Of a DNA stretch of 64,000 nucleotides, positions 12,601-24,536 are shown one piece after another; within the stretch, counting starts at the first letter, position 1; the number at the start of each line of letters is the position of its first letter. The position numbers were made by a program, and so were the translations under genes. Origin of the DNA: Voacanga thouarsii (Eukaryota > Streptophyta > Magnoliopsida > Gentianales > Apocynaceae); the NCBI GenBank assembly GCA_026120185.1, contig JANUWF010001053.1, forward strand, positions 1,014,501-1,078,500, in the 5' to 3' direction. Below the pieces are notes generated by a model. The model did not search any database and was not told the origin of the DNA. It was given only the letters and a program-made list of their open reading frames with translations.

Positions 12601-13739
12601 GAAAAGGTTGAAGAAAAGTAGTGTGTGTTCTTGGTGTTCTTAAGAGAACAGGAGAGAAAATTAGAATGTGGAAGTGTTCTTGGATTGGTTGTGGCTGAAT
12701 GGCCTTGCCTGATGTGTTGATTAAATCTAGCTAGGTGACAAGAAGTCTAAGAGTAATTCAAGTATTGACTTTGAAAAGCTAGTTGAGGAATTAATGGAGA
12801 TTCTAGAGGTAGATGGTTGCTAAAGGTGTTCTATCCTTGAAGATTTCTATCTTTACAATGGAGGTTCACTTGGTTTGCCTATGTTATAGAATAAAAATGG
12901 ATGGAGGTTGCTCTAGCTTTAGTGAAAATGGCTTGTGAAAGTTAGTAGAATATTTGGTTTGTTTGGTGTAGTTGATTGTTAGAATGGTGAGTGTTTGATG
13001 GAGCAATGCATGGGATTCAATTTTCAAACTTAAAATATTTTGACTGGAGAGAAGTTAGGAGAAGGCTTAGGTGCTTTAATAGAGTTTGATGGCTATAGTT
13101 GAAGGATGATGAATGAATGTTCAGCTATGTGTAATGGTGTGGCCAAAATTGTGAATAACAATGGACAAGAAAAACTAGCTCAAAGAAAAGCTAAAATAGC
13201 TGGAAAAATTCTGGTTGTTTTAATGAAATCTTGGAAGGTTTGTTGAACAAAATTTAGAGTATTTTGAAAGAATTTTGTAGCTACAAATTAGGAGCATTTC
13301 AGGGTCCTTCAATGGTGATTTTCCAGCCATCATCGTGGTGAAGAACAAGAACTAATGAAGAAGTAGTTCATGATGTTAAATACTTAAAGGTTCCCTAGCC
13401 ATATAACTTTCATGCTTGCTGGAAATTTTCTGGGTTTAAGTGGCCAAAGGGTGCTTCAAAATTCACCATGAATTTCCAACTTTTGCTCACAACAATGGTT
13501 GTTTACTTCGCAAAGAAAGAAGTGATAGCCTAGCTGCCCAAATTCGAAAGTTAGCTAAGAAGATCTTAAAATAATTTCTAGCTTTTCCCGTAACAAGAAT
13601 AACCAAGAATGAAGTTCTTTTGGAGAGTAATTCAGTGATTTGATCTTGGAAAACAAAACATCCTTCTCCCTCCCCTATGTTTCAGCCAAGAGGTTTCTAA
13701 AATGCTAGAATTTTAGTTAAATTCCAAGTCTAGAATAAA

Positions 13740-13740
<1 letters not shown>
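9615..13740 (-). mobile_element. Tekay/Del-like LTR, minus orientation, right end unclear
   Basis: The left edge (TTAACACCTCAC, then TACCCTAAAAGGGGCG) matches the end of the gypsy LTRs at 36121-39291 and 43647-46795. Inside, the segments around 10200-10260 (GGTGAGATACTCATTC), 12600-12660 (AAGAACACCAAGAACAC in reverse) and 13640-13690 match the gypsy LTR at 32827-40372. Its ~4.1-kb size is similar to that copy (about 4.37 kb without its insert). The expected terminus TGTAAxACCCC was not found near 13.8 kb, so the right end is truncated or diverged. It contains a large trinucleotide-rich tract at 11370-11770 and no coding sequence. Confidence 0.65.
11370..11770. repeat. Compound trinucleotide tract
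   Basis: Runs of AGT (about 11374-11394), TTG (11395-11409), TAA and AAC (to 11460) are followed by imperfect AAT/AAC-rich sequence to about 11770. The open frames across it encode only Leu-, Val-, Ile- or Thr-rich low-complexity peptides and are not genes. Confidence 0.9.
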
Positions 13741-14749
<1,009 letters not shown>

Positions 14750-14850
14750 TTTCTTTATTTCTTACAAAACATGATGAAAATAGTGTGGTGAGTAGTGAAT
14801 TAAACAAGGATTTACTACGATTAAAGCACAAAAGTACATAAAAAGATGTA

Positions 14851-16200
14851 TGTGATGAGCCCTCATCACACACCCCCACACTTAAATCTTTACATGTTCT
14901 CAAGCAAACCACACTTATTCATGAACAAAGAATTAACTAATATACAAATTAAGCACCCTTTAATTAGTCGCAACTTAACTATTGTATAAACTAAGAAAAA
15001 TACATTATTTTATAATGATAAAGAATAGCTAATTTACAAGCACAATGAAAAAAATTCTACATTGCATTCTAGGTGAATAACCAAGACAACTTAGCACATA
15101 TGCAGTAGGGTCAAAATAGTAAAGAAATTAGTTCTTCCTCCACTTTAGGATTCACCTTAACACCAATCCGTCCAAGTTAATTGTATGCATGCCCTTATAT
15201 AGGCTAGACACAACCAAGAACCTTAAAGTGAAATTAAACAAGTTTATGGCAAATAAATATGATTCACTCAATATCTTCAATCAAGAATTCAAACAAAGTA
15301 ACTTATATGAGATCAAATCAAACAACAAGCTCAAGTCCGGTGGCTTTTATGAGTATTACATACATTACACTACAATACAACAATACCTTATACTTTGGTA
15401 GAACAATACAACAATACATTTCTATTTGAATGAGCAAAGTAGGAGCCTCTCATTTTTCATTAATTTTCTTTCTACAAAGGGAGTGCATGCATTTGTAGTG
15501 ATTTTACTTGAATGCTCTTTTGCATCCCTTGCATTTTTTTTTTTTTTTGCTTTTTTGCTTTTCTTTTTCTTTTTCATCACACCTTGTTTTTTTGTCATAG
15601 GATATGCATTTTTGCATTCCTAGAGCCTTTTTTCTCCTCACTTAGGTTGATGTATTTAGCAACCTACCTCTTGCTCCTATTTGCTTTTTTTTTTAATTGA
15701 AAATTACAATAAATAAAGGAAAATTTATATAATACAACATACAACCCAATTGAATGGATGAATGAATGGGAAGAAATAAGTCTATGGCCCACACTCTATA
15801 TTTCATCACTAAGTTTTCATCTATTTTCAAAGAATTAAGCTTCACAACATTTTCAACGGCATAAACAATCTTAGCTCACTTATCCAAAACTTAGTCCATG
15901 TCATGCCCAATATCTAAGTGTACATAAAAATAACTTTCCTAGAAAAGTCTTCAGTAGAAACCCTAAGAAAATAATAATAATAATAATAACTCCACCAAAC
16001 TAACACATATACCAACAAGCCTTGAAAACTAACACAATAATGTGAAAAAAAATCGAAAAACATTTTAGCCAAATTGCAAAACAAGAAATTGAGCACAAAA
16101 AGAGGAAAATTCCAAAAGTAAATAATGAAAAATTGTAAAGAAAATATTATTCAACTTCTCCCCTACACTTTAATGGGACAATATCCTCATTGTCCAAAAA
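14851..16200 (-). mobile_element. Athila-like 3' tail and LTR start
   Basis: On the minus strand two related purine motifs stand about 1.28 kb apart: GACAATGAGGATATTG..AAGTGTAGGGGAG (16196-16156) and AAGTGTGGGGG (about 14887-14872). This pair also occurs at 26035/27207 and at 62660/61590, the last downstream of an Athila-type integrase. The second motif is a plausible polypurine tract. It is followed by an LTR-like start that is itself a 20-bp inverted repeat, TGTGATGAGGGCTCATCACA (14870-14851). The stretch between is non-coding. The LTR's far end was not found. Confidence 0.55.
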
Positions 16201-16519
16201 TCAAACAAAATAAGCATTTTCAAAAGGATAAAAAGAAATAAAAGGGACAGAAAAATAAAGCAATACTCCCCTAAGCATCTTGCAACTCAATTTTGTCATA
16301 GGGGGGAAGGAAAGTGAGGATTGTTCCAATGAATAATATCTTTAGTCCTACAAAAATAAAGAAAACTACAACAGTATACTATGTATAAAGTTATAATAAT
16401 AAAAAGAATACAATAATAATAGACAAAGAAAATAAATTAAAAGCAAATATAATTAAGAAGAATACAAGGAGTTGCTATCAAAATTCATTAGGATCAATAT
16501 TAATAACAAATAAATCATA

Positions 16520-16673
<154 letters not shown>

Positions 16674-16675
16674 GT

Positions 16676-16850
16676 ATGCAATTTCTCCCTAAAGTATCCA
16701 ATGAGTTTTCTATCTTGGGTCAAGACCGCACCTATTCCCACCCCACTTGTATCATACTCTATCTCAAATGCCTTCTCAAAGTTAGGAAGAATAAGAATTG
16801 GAGCTTGGCTCAATTTATCTTTAAGGGTTTTAAAGGCTTATTGTTGGGCT
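16676..16850 (-). pseudogene. Gypsy RNase H, N-terminal fragment
   Basis: The minus frame encodes APILILPNFEKAFEIEYDTS, followed by GVGIGAVLTQDRKLIGYF. This is the start of the Ty3/gypsy RNase H domain, which removes the RNA strand after reverse transcription. The first catalytic Asp is in the Tyr-Asp-Thr-Ser stretch. The domain breaks off after about 45 residues at the TAA microsatellite, so the other catalytic residues and the whole integrase are missing. It follows the reverse transcriptase fragment at 16859-17299. Confidence 0.85.
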
Positions 16851-16858
16851 TTTTCCCA

Positions 16859-17299
16859 CTAAAATCCCACCTTTTTCTTTACCACTTTAGTTAGAGGGGC
16901 CACTATGGTGCTAAAATTTTGGATGAACCTTCTATAAAAGCTAGCTAGCCCATGAAAACTACGGACATGGGTAATGGTGGTAAGGGTGGGCCAATCTTGG
17001 ATGGCTTTTACTTTTTCCTCATCAACCTTAATCCATTTGGCACTCACTTTATATTCAAGGAATGTAATCCTCTTTAAACAAAAAGGACACTTCTCAAGGT
17101 TAGCATACAATCTCTCCCCAACAAGCACACTTTGAATATGATTTAAATGATCCACATATGATTTGTTATAGATTAATAAATCATCAAAGTACATAATAAT
17201 AAATTTTCCAATGAATTTCCTCAACACATAGTGCATTAATCGCATGAAAGTACTAGGAGCATTAGACAATCCAAATGGCATGCCAAGCCACTCATACAA
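16859..17299 (-). pseudogene. Ty3/gypsy reverse transcriptase, C-terminal part
   Basis: The frame begins [20 protein letters not shown] and contains the active-site box MYFDDLLIY, the double-Asp motif of Ty3/gypsy reverse transcriptase. The connecting region [15 protein letters not shown] follows. It is separated from the preceding RT segment by a TAA in place of the family Tyr codon at 17300-17302. Sequence style ([19 protein letters not shown]) fits the chromovirus side of plant gypsy elements. With the upstream fragments it forms one decayed pol gene read from about 18.5 to 16.68 kb. Confidence 0.93.
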
Positions 17300-17302
17300 G
17301 CC

Positions 17303-17960
17303 TTATTTGGTTTTAAAAGCCATTTTCCATCCATCCCCTTCTCTTATTCTAATTTGGTGGTAATCGGATTTCAAATCAATTTTAGAGAAAATGAATGCAC
17401 CAAATAGCTCATCAAGTAAGTCATCTAGCCTAGGAATAGGATAGCGGTACTTTACCGTGATGTTGTTAATAGCGCGACATTCCACGCCGTGTCCCATCCT
17501 TTTTGGGCATCAAGAGAATCGAAACAGCACATAGGCTTAGGCTCTCTCTCACACGTCTCTTCTCAAGTAATGCCTCTACTTGCTTTTGCAATTCCTTGGA
17601 CTCCTCCAGGTTGCTTCTATATGCCGGTCGGTTGGGGATGACAGCTCCGGGCACAAAGTCGATTTCATGCTCAATCCTTCTTATGGGTGGTAGTCTTTTG
17701 GGCACCTCCTTTGGAAAAATGTCTTCAAATTCTTGAAGAATAGCTGCAATTTCATTAGGCAAAGACAATGTAGAATCATCAGTAGAAATATAAGAACTTT
17801 TGCGTAAAAGAAGAATAACTGGTTCCTTAGCTTCTATAGCCTCTATGACCTCACTTTCTTTTGCAAAGTAATTCACTCTTCTTTTACCTCCCCTCTCTTG
17901 TCCTTGCTTACTCCTATCCTTGATTGTCAAAGGTACTTGTTTGTCCATCCTCTCTCTCAA
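17303..17960 (-). pseudogene. Ty3/gypsy reverse transcriptase, N-terminal part
   Basis: Two overlapping frames (17466-17960 and 17303-17497) give the N-terminal half of RT: RIEHEIDFVPGAVIPNRPAY, then LLMPKKDGT, then, after a frameshift near 17480, [20 protein letters not shown] and [24 protein letters not shown] holds the first catalytic Asp, which is intact. The usual Gly of SGYHQIR is Asp here. The frameshift and stops rule out a functional enzyme. Confidence 0.92.
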
Positions 17961-17998
17961 CTTTTTTCCTTACCTCTTTGTTCTTTCCTCTCAATTTC

Positions 17999-18517
17999 TT
18001 ATTTTTGTTTGACATCTTCTGCTCCCTTCTTCTTTTCTTTCTCTTTCATAATTCTTTGATCTTTGTTCATCTCATTAGGGGCCATAGGGGTGAGGGTAAA
18101 CTTAGTTCCCTCCTTGAGTAGGGAATAAGTATTCTTCCTCCTATCATGCTTTACATGCCTATCGTATTGCCAAGGCCTCCTTAGGAGTAAGTGATCCGCT
18201 TGTATGGGTACCACATCCCATAGCACATCATCCTTATACTTTCCCATATCAAAAGATACCCAAACTTATTTGTTTACTCTCAATTCCCTGCTTTCGTTCA
18301 ACTATTGCAATTTGTAGGGCTTGGGGTATTTAATCTATTTCATGTCCAATTCTTCAATTAAGTTTTCCCTAATCACGTTAGTGTAACTCCCACGATACAC
18401 AATGACACTACAAGAGGTCTTATTGATTAGACACCTAGTGTAGTAAATGTTCTCTCTTTGTTGGTGATCTTGATCTTCAATGGCTTGTGAATTCAATAAC
18501 CTTCTTGTGACTCCCAC
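17999..18517 (-). pseudogene. Gypsy aspartic protease and linker remnant
   Basis: The upper frame (18517-18335) contains VIVYRGSYTNVI. In this family the retropepsin site is usually Asp-Gly/Ser-Gly followed by Ser-x-Thr-Asn-Val; here Tyr-Arg replaces the Asp-containing pair, so the catalytic Asp appears lost. The lower frame (18247-17999) carries VLWDVVPIQADHLLLRRPWQ, the conserved linker between protease and RT in plant gypsy polyproteins. Several stops and frame changes separate them. The order gag, protease, RT is the normal gypsy order. Confidence 0.8.
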
Positions 18518-18589
18518 TAACGAGTATTTTTGACCAACAACTTCCCCTTCATTACTTTCCTTTTCCCCATTTCCCTCTTGGTCTCCTTG

Positions 18590-19105
18590 CTACCTTTCTC
18601 CCTCTTCTTCTTCATTGGTAGAAACCTCACCATAGGGATTAGTATACATCGTTCTCTTACTTAGACACTCATGGGAAGTATGTCCATATCCAAGGCACTT
18701 AAAACACTTGATATCCCTATTCCTTTGTGGCCTCTCCATAGCTTTTCCCTTATCCTTGTTCCAACCTTCCCTAGGTTTCCAATCCTCCCTAGGTTTCCAA
18801 CCCTCCCTTAATTTGTTGAAGTCCCTTTGAAATGGCTTAGGGGCTTCATCCTTCTTAATTGGCATCTTACTAATAGTGTTAGGGTTTGGAAGTGGTAGTC
18901 TAGTAAATGTCCTCTTCTTTAATTGCCTCTCAATCTTCATAGCGGCATGTACCATATCCTCCAATCGTTCGTAGGGGTGCAACTCTACCAAATTGGCAAC
19001 TTCCCTATTTAATCCTCCCAAAAACCTTACCCTTGTTACCCTAGGATCCTCATTAATTTGAACTCTCATTAACATTACTTCCATTTCTTTATGGTAATCT
19101 TTCAC
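18590..19105 (-). pseudogene. Gypsy gag, nucleocapsid part with zinc knuckle
   Basis: A 171-residue frame with retrotransposon gag features: VRFLGGLNREVANLVELHPY, then a basic linker with short repeats of REGWKPRED-type, and the CCHC zinc knuckle CFKCLGYGHTSHEC with normal CX2CX4HX4C spacing. Gag packages the element RNA into virus-like particles. The frame continues upstream through stops to 19947. The knuckle is intact although the protein as a whole is not. Confidence 0.9.
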
Positions 19106-19947
19106 ACTCTTGTTCTCTTACTAGAGTGATTAGAGCCTTTGGTAAAGATCATTATAGTAATAGTGTGATATAAACATAGCCCTCATCATATCTTTCAACA
19201 AATTCCAACTAGCCACGGTTTTCACTCCCATTTGTCTCCTTTGTGCACTAACTTCCTCCCACCAAGCTAAAGCATACTCCTAAAATCCTAAGATAGCCAA
19301 GCTCACCTTTGACATTTCACTATAGGTATGACTTTCTAGGAAGATCTCTATCTTGCTCTCCCACTTGAAATATGCTTCGAGGTCACTCTTGCCATAGAAT
19401 GTGGGCACGTTCAATTTAAAGTGGTTCAACTCCCTCTTCTTATCATTTCCTTCTCTTCTACCTCCTCTATTACCCCAACCTCTATTGTGTTCCCCAAAGG
19501 CTTCAATTTGTTCCCCCTCATACCATTCATCAACTCCCTCAAACTCTTTTTCTAATCCCTTTAGGTTATTCCCACCATTCCTTCCTTGACCCCTGCCTTA
19601 TTCTCCTTTCATACCATATCTTCCCCCTCTCATAGGAACTTGTTGAAATTCCCCGATAGAGTTTTCATCCCACTTTTCCCCCTGTTGGGCATTTAACGGA
19701 GGAGTATGGCATCACCATCCTTCATCCTAGGTCTAGGTACTTTAAATCGCTCTTGGCCTCTCCTTTGTGTGACGGTAGAAGATTGTCCAAGATGATTTAT
19801 CAATTCCCTTGTCATGTTTTGAAACTCACTTTGCATAGTCCTCATCATAGCTTGCAAGTCATTACACAAAACTCTAGCATCAATTTGTTCTTGAGGTCTC
19901 CTAGGTCCACTTGGGTTAGGCCTAGAGATCTTTTGATCATGGACCAT
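19105..19947 (-). pseudogene. Gypsy gag, N-terminal part
   Basis: The likely gag start is the ATG at 19947-19945. The first frame runs to 19693 and includes a coiled segment (LQAMMRTMQSEFQNMTREL). Further gag sequence in other frames between 19.69 and 19.1 kb includes a YFKWESKIEIFLESHTYS-type stretch and an ALAWWEEVSAQRRQMG-type stretch, both usual for plant gypsy gag, interrupted by stops and frameshifts. This connects to the zinc-knuckle part at 18590-19105. Confidence 0.8.
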
Positions 19948-20838
19948 GGTGATGGAATATTTACTTATTTATACCTGCAAAATAAAGAGATTAGAAAGAA
20001 AAATAGATCCTCACTTCACTTTCTTGCATGTTGGCTCTCAAAGGTTGGTCACTTCACGCTCGTGTTTGCTCTCTTAGGCTCTTTTAGTAATAGGTACACC
20101 CTCTTGCCTTTTTCTTAATACTCAAGCCTTTTTGTTTAATCCTAATTCTCCCCAATAGCTAAAGATTTAGTCCAACTTAGTAAATCACACAAATCAATGG
20201 ATTTTTCCAATTAGGGGGTCTTAGGGGAATTTCAACAAACACTTGTTGGGCACCTCAAGCAAACAAGTTTTAATCAAGAATTTCAAGAAATGTGGACTCA
20301 ATCAACACAAGAACAAACACTTAGATGCACAAGAAAACACTTCTAACCTAGAAACAAACAAGAGTTAGCAAGAACAAAGAAATAAGGACAACTAGAACTA
20401 GGATTATGAAGAACAAGATGATCACAAGTGTGCACTAGTAAAGTTGAGTTCAATGAGCATGGAATTCATTAAAAGAATAATATAGTAAGTCCCAATATCC
20501 CAAGGAATGAAAATTAAGGATCAAAGTTTTCAATTATAGCCAAAAGCATTCTCATGGAACATTTGTCAAACACCTTGGTTGCCATCCCGTCACTTAAAAA
20601 CAACCAACACTTTCACCCATATTCAAACCAATTTTCACCACAAACACAAGAAAAATTTGTTCCAAAGGATTATATTAACATCAAGAAGCAATTCCCCAAA
20701 GAAAAATCAATGTATAACAAAGAGTTCAAGACCTTTTTGGAGCATGTTTTTGAGTTACGGGATTTCACTTGTTTTTCTTCAACTTTGTAGGGCTCTTTTT
20801 CTTGCTTCCAAGCTTTGATTGGAATCAAAGCTTTACTT
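19948..20838 (-). other. Untranslated leader of the gypsy element
   Basis: AT-rich sequence between the primer site (20839-20850) and the gag start (19947). The plus-strand open frames at 20554-20818 have no recognisable domain and lie antisense to the element. Confidence 0.6.
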
Positions 20839-20850
20839 GCTCTGATACTA
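20839..20850 (-). other. Primer-binding site, Met-tRNA type
   Basis: On the minus strand it reads TAGTATCAGAGC, one base from the common plant TGGTATCAGAGC site. It lies between the LTR to the right and the gag leader to the left, which fits a minus-oriented element. Confidence 0.75.
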
Positions 20851-20861
20851 AAAACTCCATT

Positions 20862-21535
20862 TGATATGATCTTGAGTGGGCTTTTTTCTTGGTGATGTGG
20901 GTAGTTTAGTTGATTATGAGTTCATCTCAACCAAAGGGACCAAAACAGAGAATTTCTTGAGACAAAAAGAGAAAGTAAACTAACAACCTACTCTCTATCA
21001 AACCCTTGAAGAACTAGGATTTAAAGACCCTCAAGACTAGTAGAAATTTCAACTATAATCTCACCCCCAATATCCTTGAAGCAATAAAGGCAAACAAGAA
21101 CAAAGAATAGAGAAAATAGGCACCCAAGTAATGGAATTCAAACAAACATTAGAAGAGCAAAGTAACTAAGACCCATTGAAGAAATCACATTGGATTATCT
21201 AAAATATTTTATAGACTCATTCATAAGGAGGACTAAGCTTTAAGCATGGTATTGAATAAGATGAACAAGGAGGCTAGGGCCTCTCAAGATTCTTTCTTCA
21301 AATTTGAATAAAGTATATGAATTGTCTTGTCAAATTACTAGAAGTTGTATTTATACTACCCTAACCCTAGCTAAGTTATCCCTGAGGTTCTATTACAATA
21401 TAAGGCCTTAATAGGTCTTTACAAAACATTTAAAATGGAGAAAAACTGGAGAAAACATAAAAAACGCGGGGCATCCGTCGGCTGCTTAGGCTAGAGCCGG
21501 CGCCGGCTAGGGCTTCTATAGCTGGCGTCGATTGG
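20862..21535 (-). mobile_element. Gypsy LTR with TATA box
   Basis: The stretch between the primer site and the polyprotein-tail repeats has LTR character. It is non-coding, its left edge reads TGATATGATC (LTR end CA on minus), and a TATA box GTATAAATAC lies on the minus strand at 21356-21347, followed by a plausible R/U5 region. The right boundary is uncertain because no partner LTR was found; the expected 3' LTR near 14-16 kb is replaced by an unrelated tail. Confidence 0.6.
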
Positions 21536-21538
21536 GCG

Positions 21539-22123
21539 CTATTCTTCAGGCCATCGGTGCAGGTTGAAGCCAACACCAATTAGGCTACTTGGGTCGGCAC
21601 CGGTTGTCCACTGGAAAGCCACCTTTTGGTCAAATTTCATCCGTCTACGTTGCCGGCTTGAGTTCTTATTGGGTCTTTCTTGGATAGTCATCAAAATGAG
21701 CTCTTGGCTAGCTTCCTCAACCTTCCAACCCTTTTCCATCCTCAAGCATAGTTTTATGAGCAATTGAAAATCATCTTGAAGTTTCTTGGTCCTAGATCTT
21801 GTCATCGGTCCTTGTCCTTGCACGGTTATGCCTCCCCCTCCTTGGATAGTTATCAAAATGAGCTCTTGGCTAGCTTTCTCAAGCTTCCAACCCTCTTCCA
21901 TCCTAAAGCATAGTTTTATGAGAAATTGAAAATCATCTTAAAGCTTCTTGGTCCTAGATCTTGTCATCGGTCCTTGTCCTTGCACGGTCACGCCTCCCCC
22001 TCCTTGCTCTTGACTTCTATGATGAAGCAGAGTCTCATCAAACACCCATACATAAGAGAAAAGGGATTGTATAGATTTAGAGGTTGATTCAAGAGATGAT
22101 TGAAGATGGAGATGAAGAGACAA
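21539..22123 (-). pseudogene. Gypsy polyprotein C-terminal tail, internally duplicated
   Basis: Minus frames at 21539-21901 and 21938-22123 both contain GPMTRSRTKKL, a signature found at the extreme C-terminus of many plant gypsy polyproteins just before the 3' LTR. The DNA repeats itself in a ~180-bp period: about 21686-21865 and 21866-22010 share ATCAAAATGAGCTCTTGGCT through GTCCTTGTCCTTGCACGG. The tail sits immediately outside the LTR at 20862-21535, on the side away from that element's own gag-pol. It may belong to a second copy sharing that LTR or to an older neighbouring insertion. Confidence 0.65.
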
Positions 22124-22217
22124 TTATCTATGAGAATTTCTTACCCTTTTTTCTTTGTTTTCACTTGTCAATTTGTGTGGATTGTTTTAATTATTTTTGA
22201 ATGCATAAACCTACTTT
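22011..22217 (+). repeat. Unclassified repeat, shared with 31280-31464
   Basis: The segment with GAGGTTGATTCAAGAGATGA and CTTTGTTTTCACTTGTCAAT recurs, slightly diverged, at about 31280-31464. Here it is interrupted on its right by the solo copia LTR at 22223; there it is interrupted by a copia LTR at 31465. Confidence 0.75.
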
Positions 22218-22222
22218 ATTTT

Positions 22223-23731
22223 TGTTGGGAAATATGTCTTCTTAGACTGGGTTTTTGATGTAAACATCGAATGTTTTAAAAAAGAATTTATTTTCAGAAA
22301 TTATTTGTAGATTTACATTTTCATTTGTGTATAATTACATTTGAAAAAGACACATTGTGTTTAACTAAGTGGTACATGTGAGTGGAGGTCTTTCACAGTA
22401 AGGTATGGATCATGGGTTACTTAACACATAAACGTTCGTTCATAACCGATTGATGAGAATAGGAATCTCGTCATATTTAGGTTATTATGTTATGAATTCC
22501 AAATGAGGAATGTCTTACCTTTAGCCAGTGAATAGTTCACTCACTTCATGACATCAGCATATTTTGAATACGTAGAACAGGACATGTAGTAGTGGTTTTT
22601 GAAAAGTACTATATGGTAGAAACCTAGACTATTACTGCTACAACATGGACTAGTACTTTATGACTTGAGTATAAGTTGGTGGTTTGACGAAACTGGAAGC
22701 ATGTACTTTGATATACTATAGTTGAGGTTCTATCGTAGGACCAATATACTTGCATGTTGGGTATGTGTGACTAGTTAGTTAAGACAGACTTGTATAAGAT
22801 AGTTTCTATACTATATCGCCCCTTGTGGTTGTCTAAATGATCTAAATATCCAGGGCCCTGGATCTTTGCATTAGGTTAGCTCCCTTGGAAAGCAGAAATA
22901 ATCTAGGAAGTCATGGATCATTAGACTAGAAGCCTAAGGATGGTAGATGTCATTTAGAGAGGTGTTAGTACACTTCTTCCTCTTTAAATGTACGGTGATG
23001 TATAGAGGGGTATTTTAGTCATTATACCGTAGGTTGGAGACTTTGCTAATGCAGCACTGCCCTTAGGGTCAATGTTTCCTTATGGTGATATTAGGAAATA
23101 TTTAAAATGCAAAATATAGCTATTTATATGGCAAGGGTATTTTGGTCTTTTTAGTAGCCAAGGCAGTGTGTCTTTTGGTCCCCAGTATAGACCGTGAGTC
23201 CTAATTAAATATAGGCTAAGGAATTGATCTTAAATTAAATTAAATGGAATTTATTTTATTTAAGTAGTCTGATTTAATTATTGGGTAAGAATAAAATAAA
23301 GGTCCATGGAGAGAGAGAATTAATTAAATTAGTTGGGTAGGTTAATTAATTGTTCAAGGCTTTGGCCCAGTTTGAATAATTAAAGATTAATCTGGGACTA
23401 AACTAATATAGGCTTATTAATTGGACTAGTTGGAAGATCGAGAGTTTGGCGTTCACCTGCATGCAAAAACAGAGTAGGTGGCTTGCAGGAATCGCACTAG
23501 AGGTTTCCACCAGCACACCTACCCCGGTTCCACACATTCCAGTCCTGCAAACTTTGAGAACAAGAAGAAAAGGTTAGAAATTTTTTCTCTCGGAATCTGG
23601 ACAGAGTGCAACCGGCGCCGGCTAGAGTTGCCGGAGCTGGCGCTGGCTCTGTTCGGGAGTTCCCCTGTTCTTCAGTTTTTTCAGTTTTTGCTTCCATTGT
23701 GTGCTCTGTGTTTTCTCTTTCTAGGCCTTCA
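22223..23731 (+). mobile_element. Solo copia LTR with 5-bp TSD
   Basis: It begins TGTTGGGAAATATGTCTTCT and is similar throughout its first kilobase to the reverse complement of the LTRs of the copia element at 46796-55956 (for example AGAATTTATTTTCAGAAATT and TATGGATCATGGGTTACTTA). It ends CTAGGCCTTCA. The flanking pentamers match: ATTTT at 22218-22222 and at 23732-23736. No internal region is attached, so it is a solo LTR from recombination between two LTRs. Its 3' part contains a GC-rich CCGGCGCCGG block near 23612. Confidence 0.8.
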
Positions 23732-24513
23732 ATTTTTGTATGAGATATACTCTTGATATGTTTGATTTCCATTTCTATTGAATGATTTCTTGATTTTATT
23801 ACGATGGATTATTTGCTTGGTTCACTCTCTTCTAATGAATTCAAGAGATGGGGTTAGGATTTTGGTTCCAATCAATTGGGTTCCATATATGTTTCCATTC
23901 ATTTAACTCGACAAAATGGTTGAGGGATTACAACTTAGTAATCACTGGGTTTTTGGTATTGTCTAAAGAGAGGGGTATTGGGCTCTTCCAAATTTACCTT
24001 GGGTAATTGGGGGTTTTGCACTTAATGCTTCTTGGATTCAATTAGGGAGGTAGATATACCCTTTAGTTGGATAAGAATAGGAAATCCATAACTTGAGAGA
24101 AAATAGGTTTTGCATTTGTGACTTGTTTTGGTATTAGAATTAGAAGTCAATGATCTTAAGTTCCGTTTGGTACTTGGCTAAGTTAGGGGATTCTTGACAA
24201 GTACATATCTTTTACTCTTTTTTTATCCTTGATTTTCTCATAACTAATTTTGTATGAGATAGTGTTGATTCTCTAGGTTTTCATATTGTAGTTCATTTAT
24301 TCCATTAATTTGGTAGGCTATAGAATAAAAGAAGAGTTAGTAGTGGTACCATTATCCCTTTCCCAAGTATCTTCGACACTTTCCAACAAAATTCTATATT
24401 ACATAATGGGTATACTTGCTGAATTTTGTAGTTTAAGTGTTTGGTATTTTTAATTTCAAACTTATTTTATTTTGGATTTGGTGATATTTCCCACACTCGA
24501 AATTGCACAACAA

Positions 24514-24536
24514 TTTTTTAGCACTGTCACTGGGGA
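24514..24536 (+). other. Degenerate Athila-type primer site
   Basis: The stretch TTTTAGCACTGTCACTGGGG resembles the TTGGCGCCGTTGCCGGGG primer region of Athila-type elements after several C-to-T and G-to-A changes. It follows an LTR-like AT-rich stretch. Confidence 0.5.
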
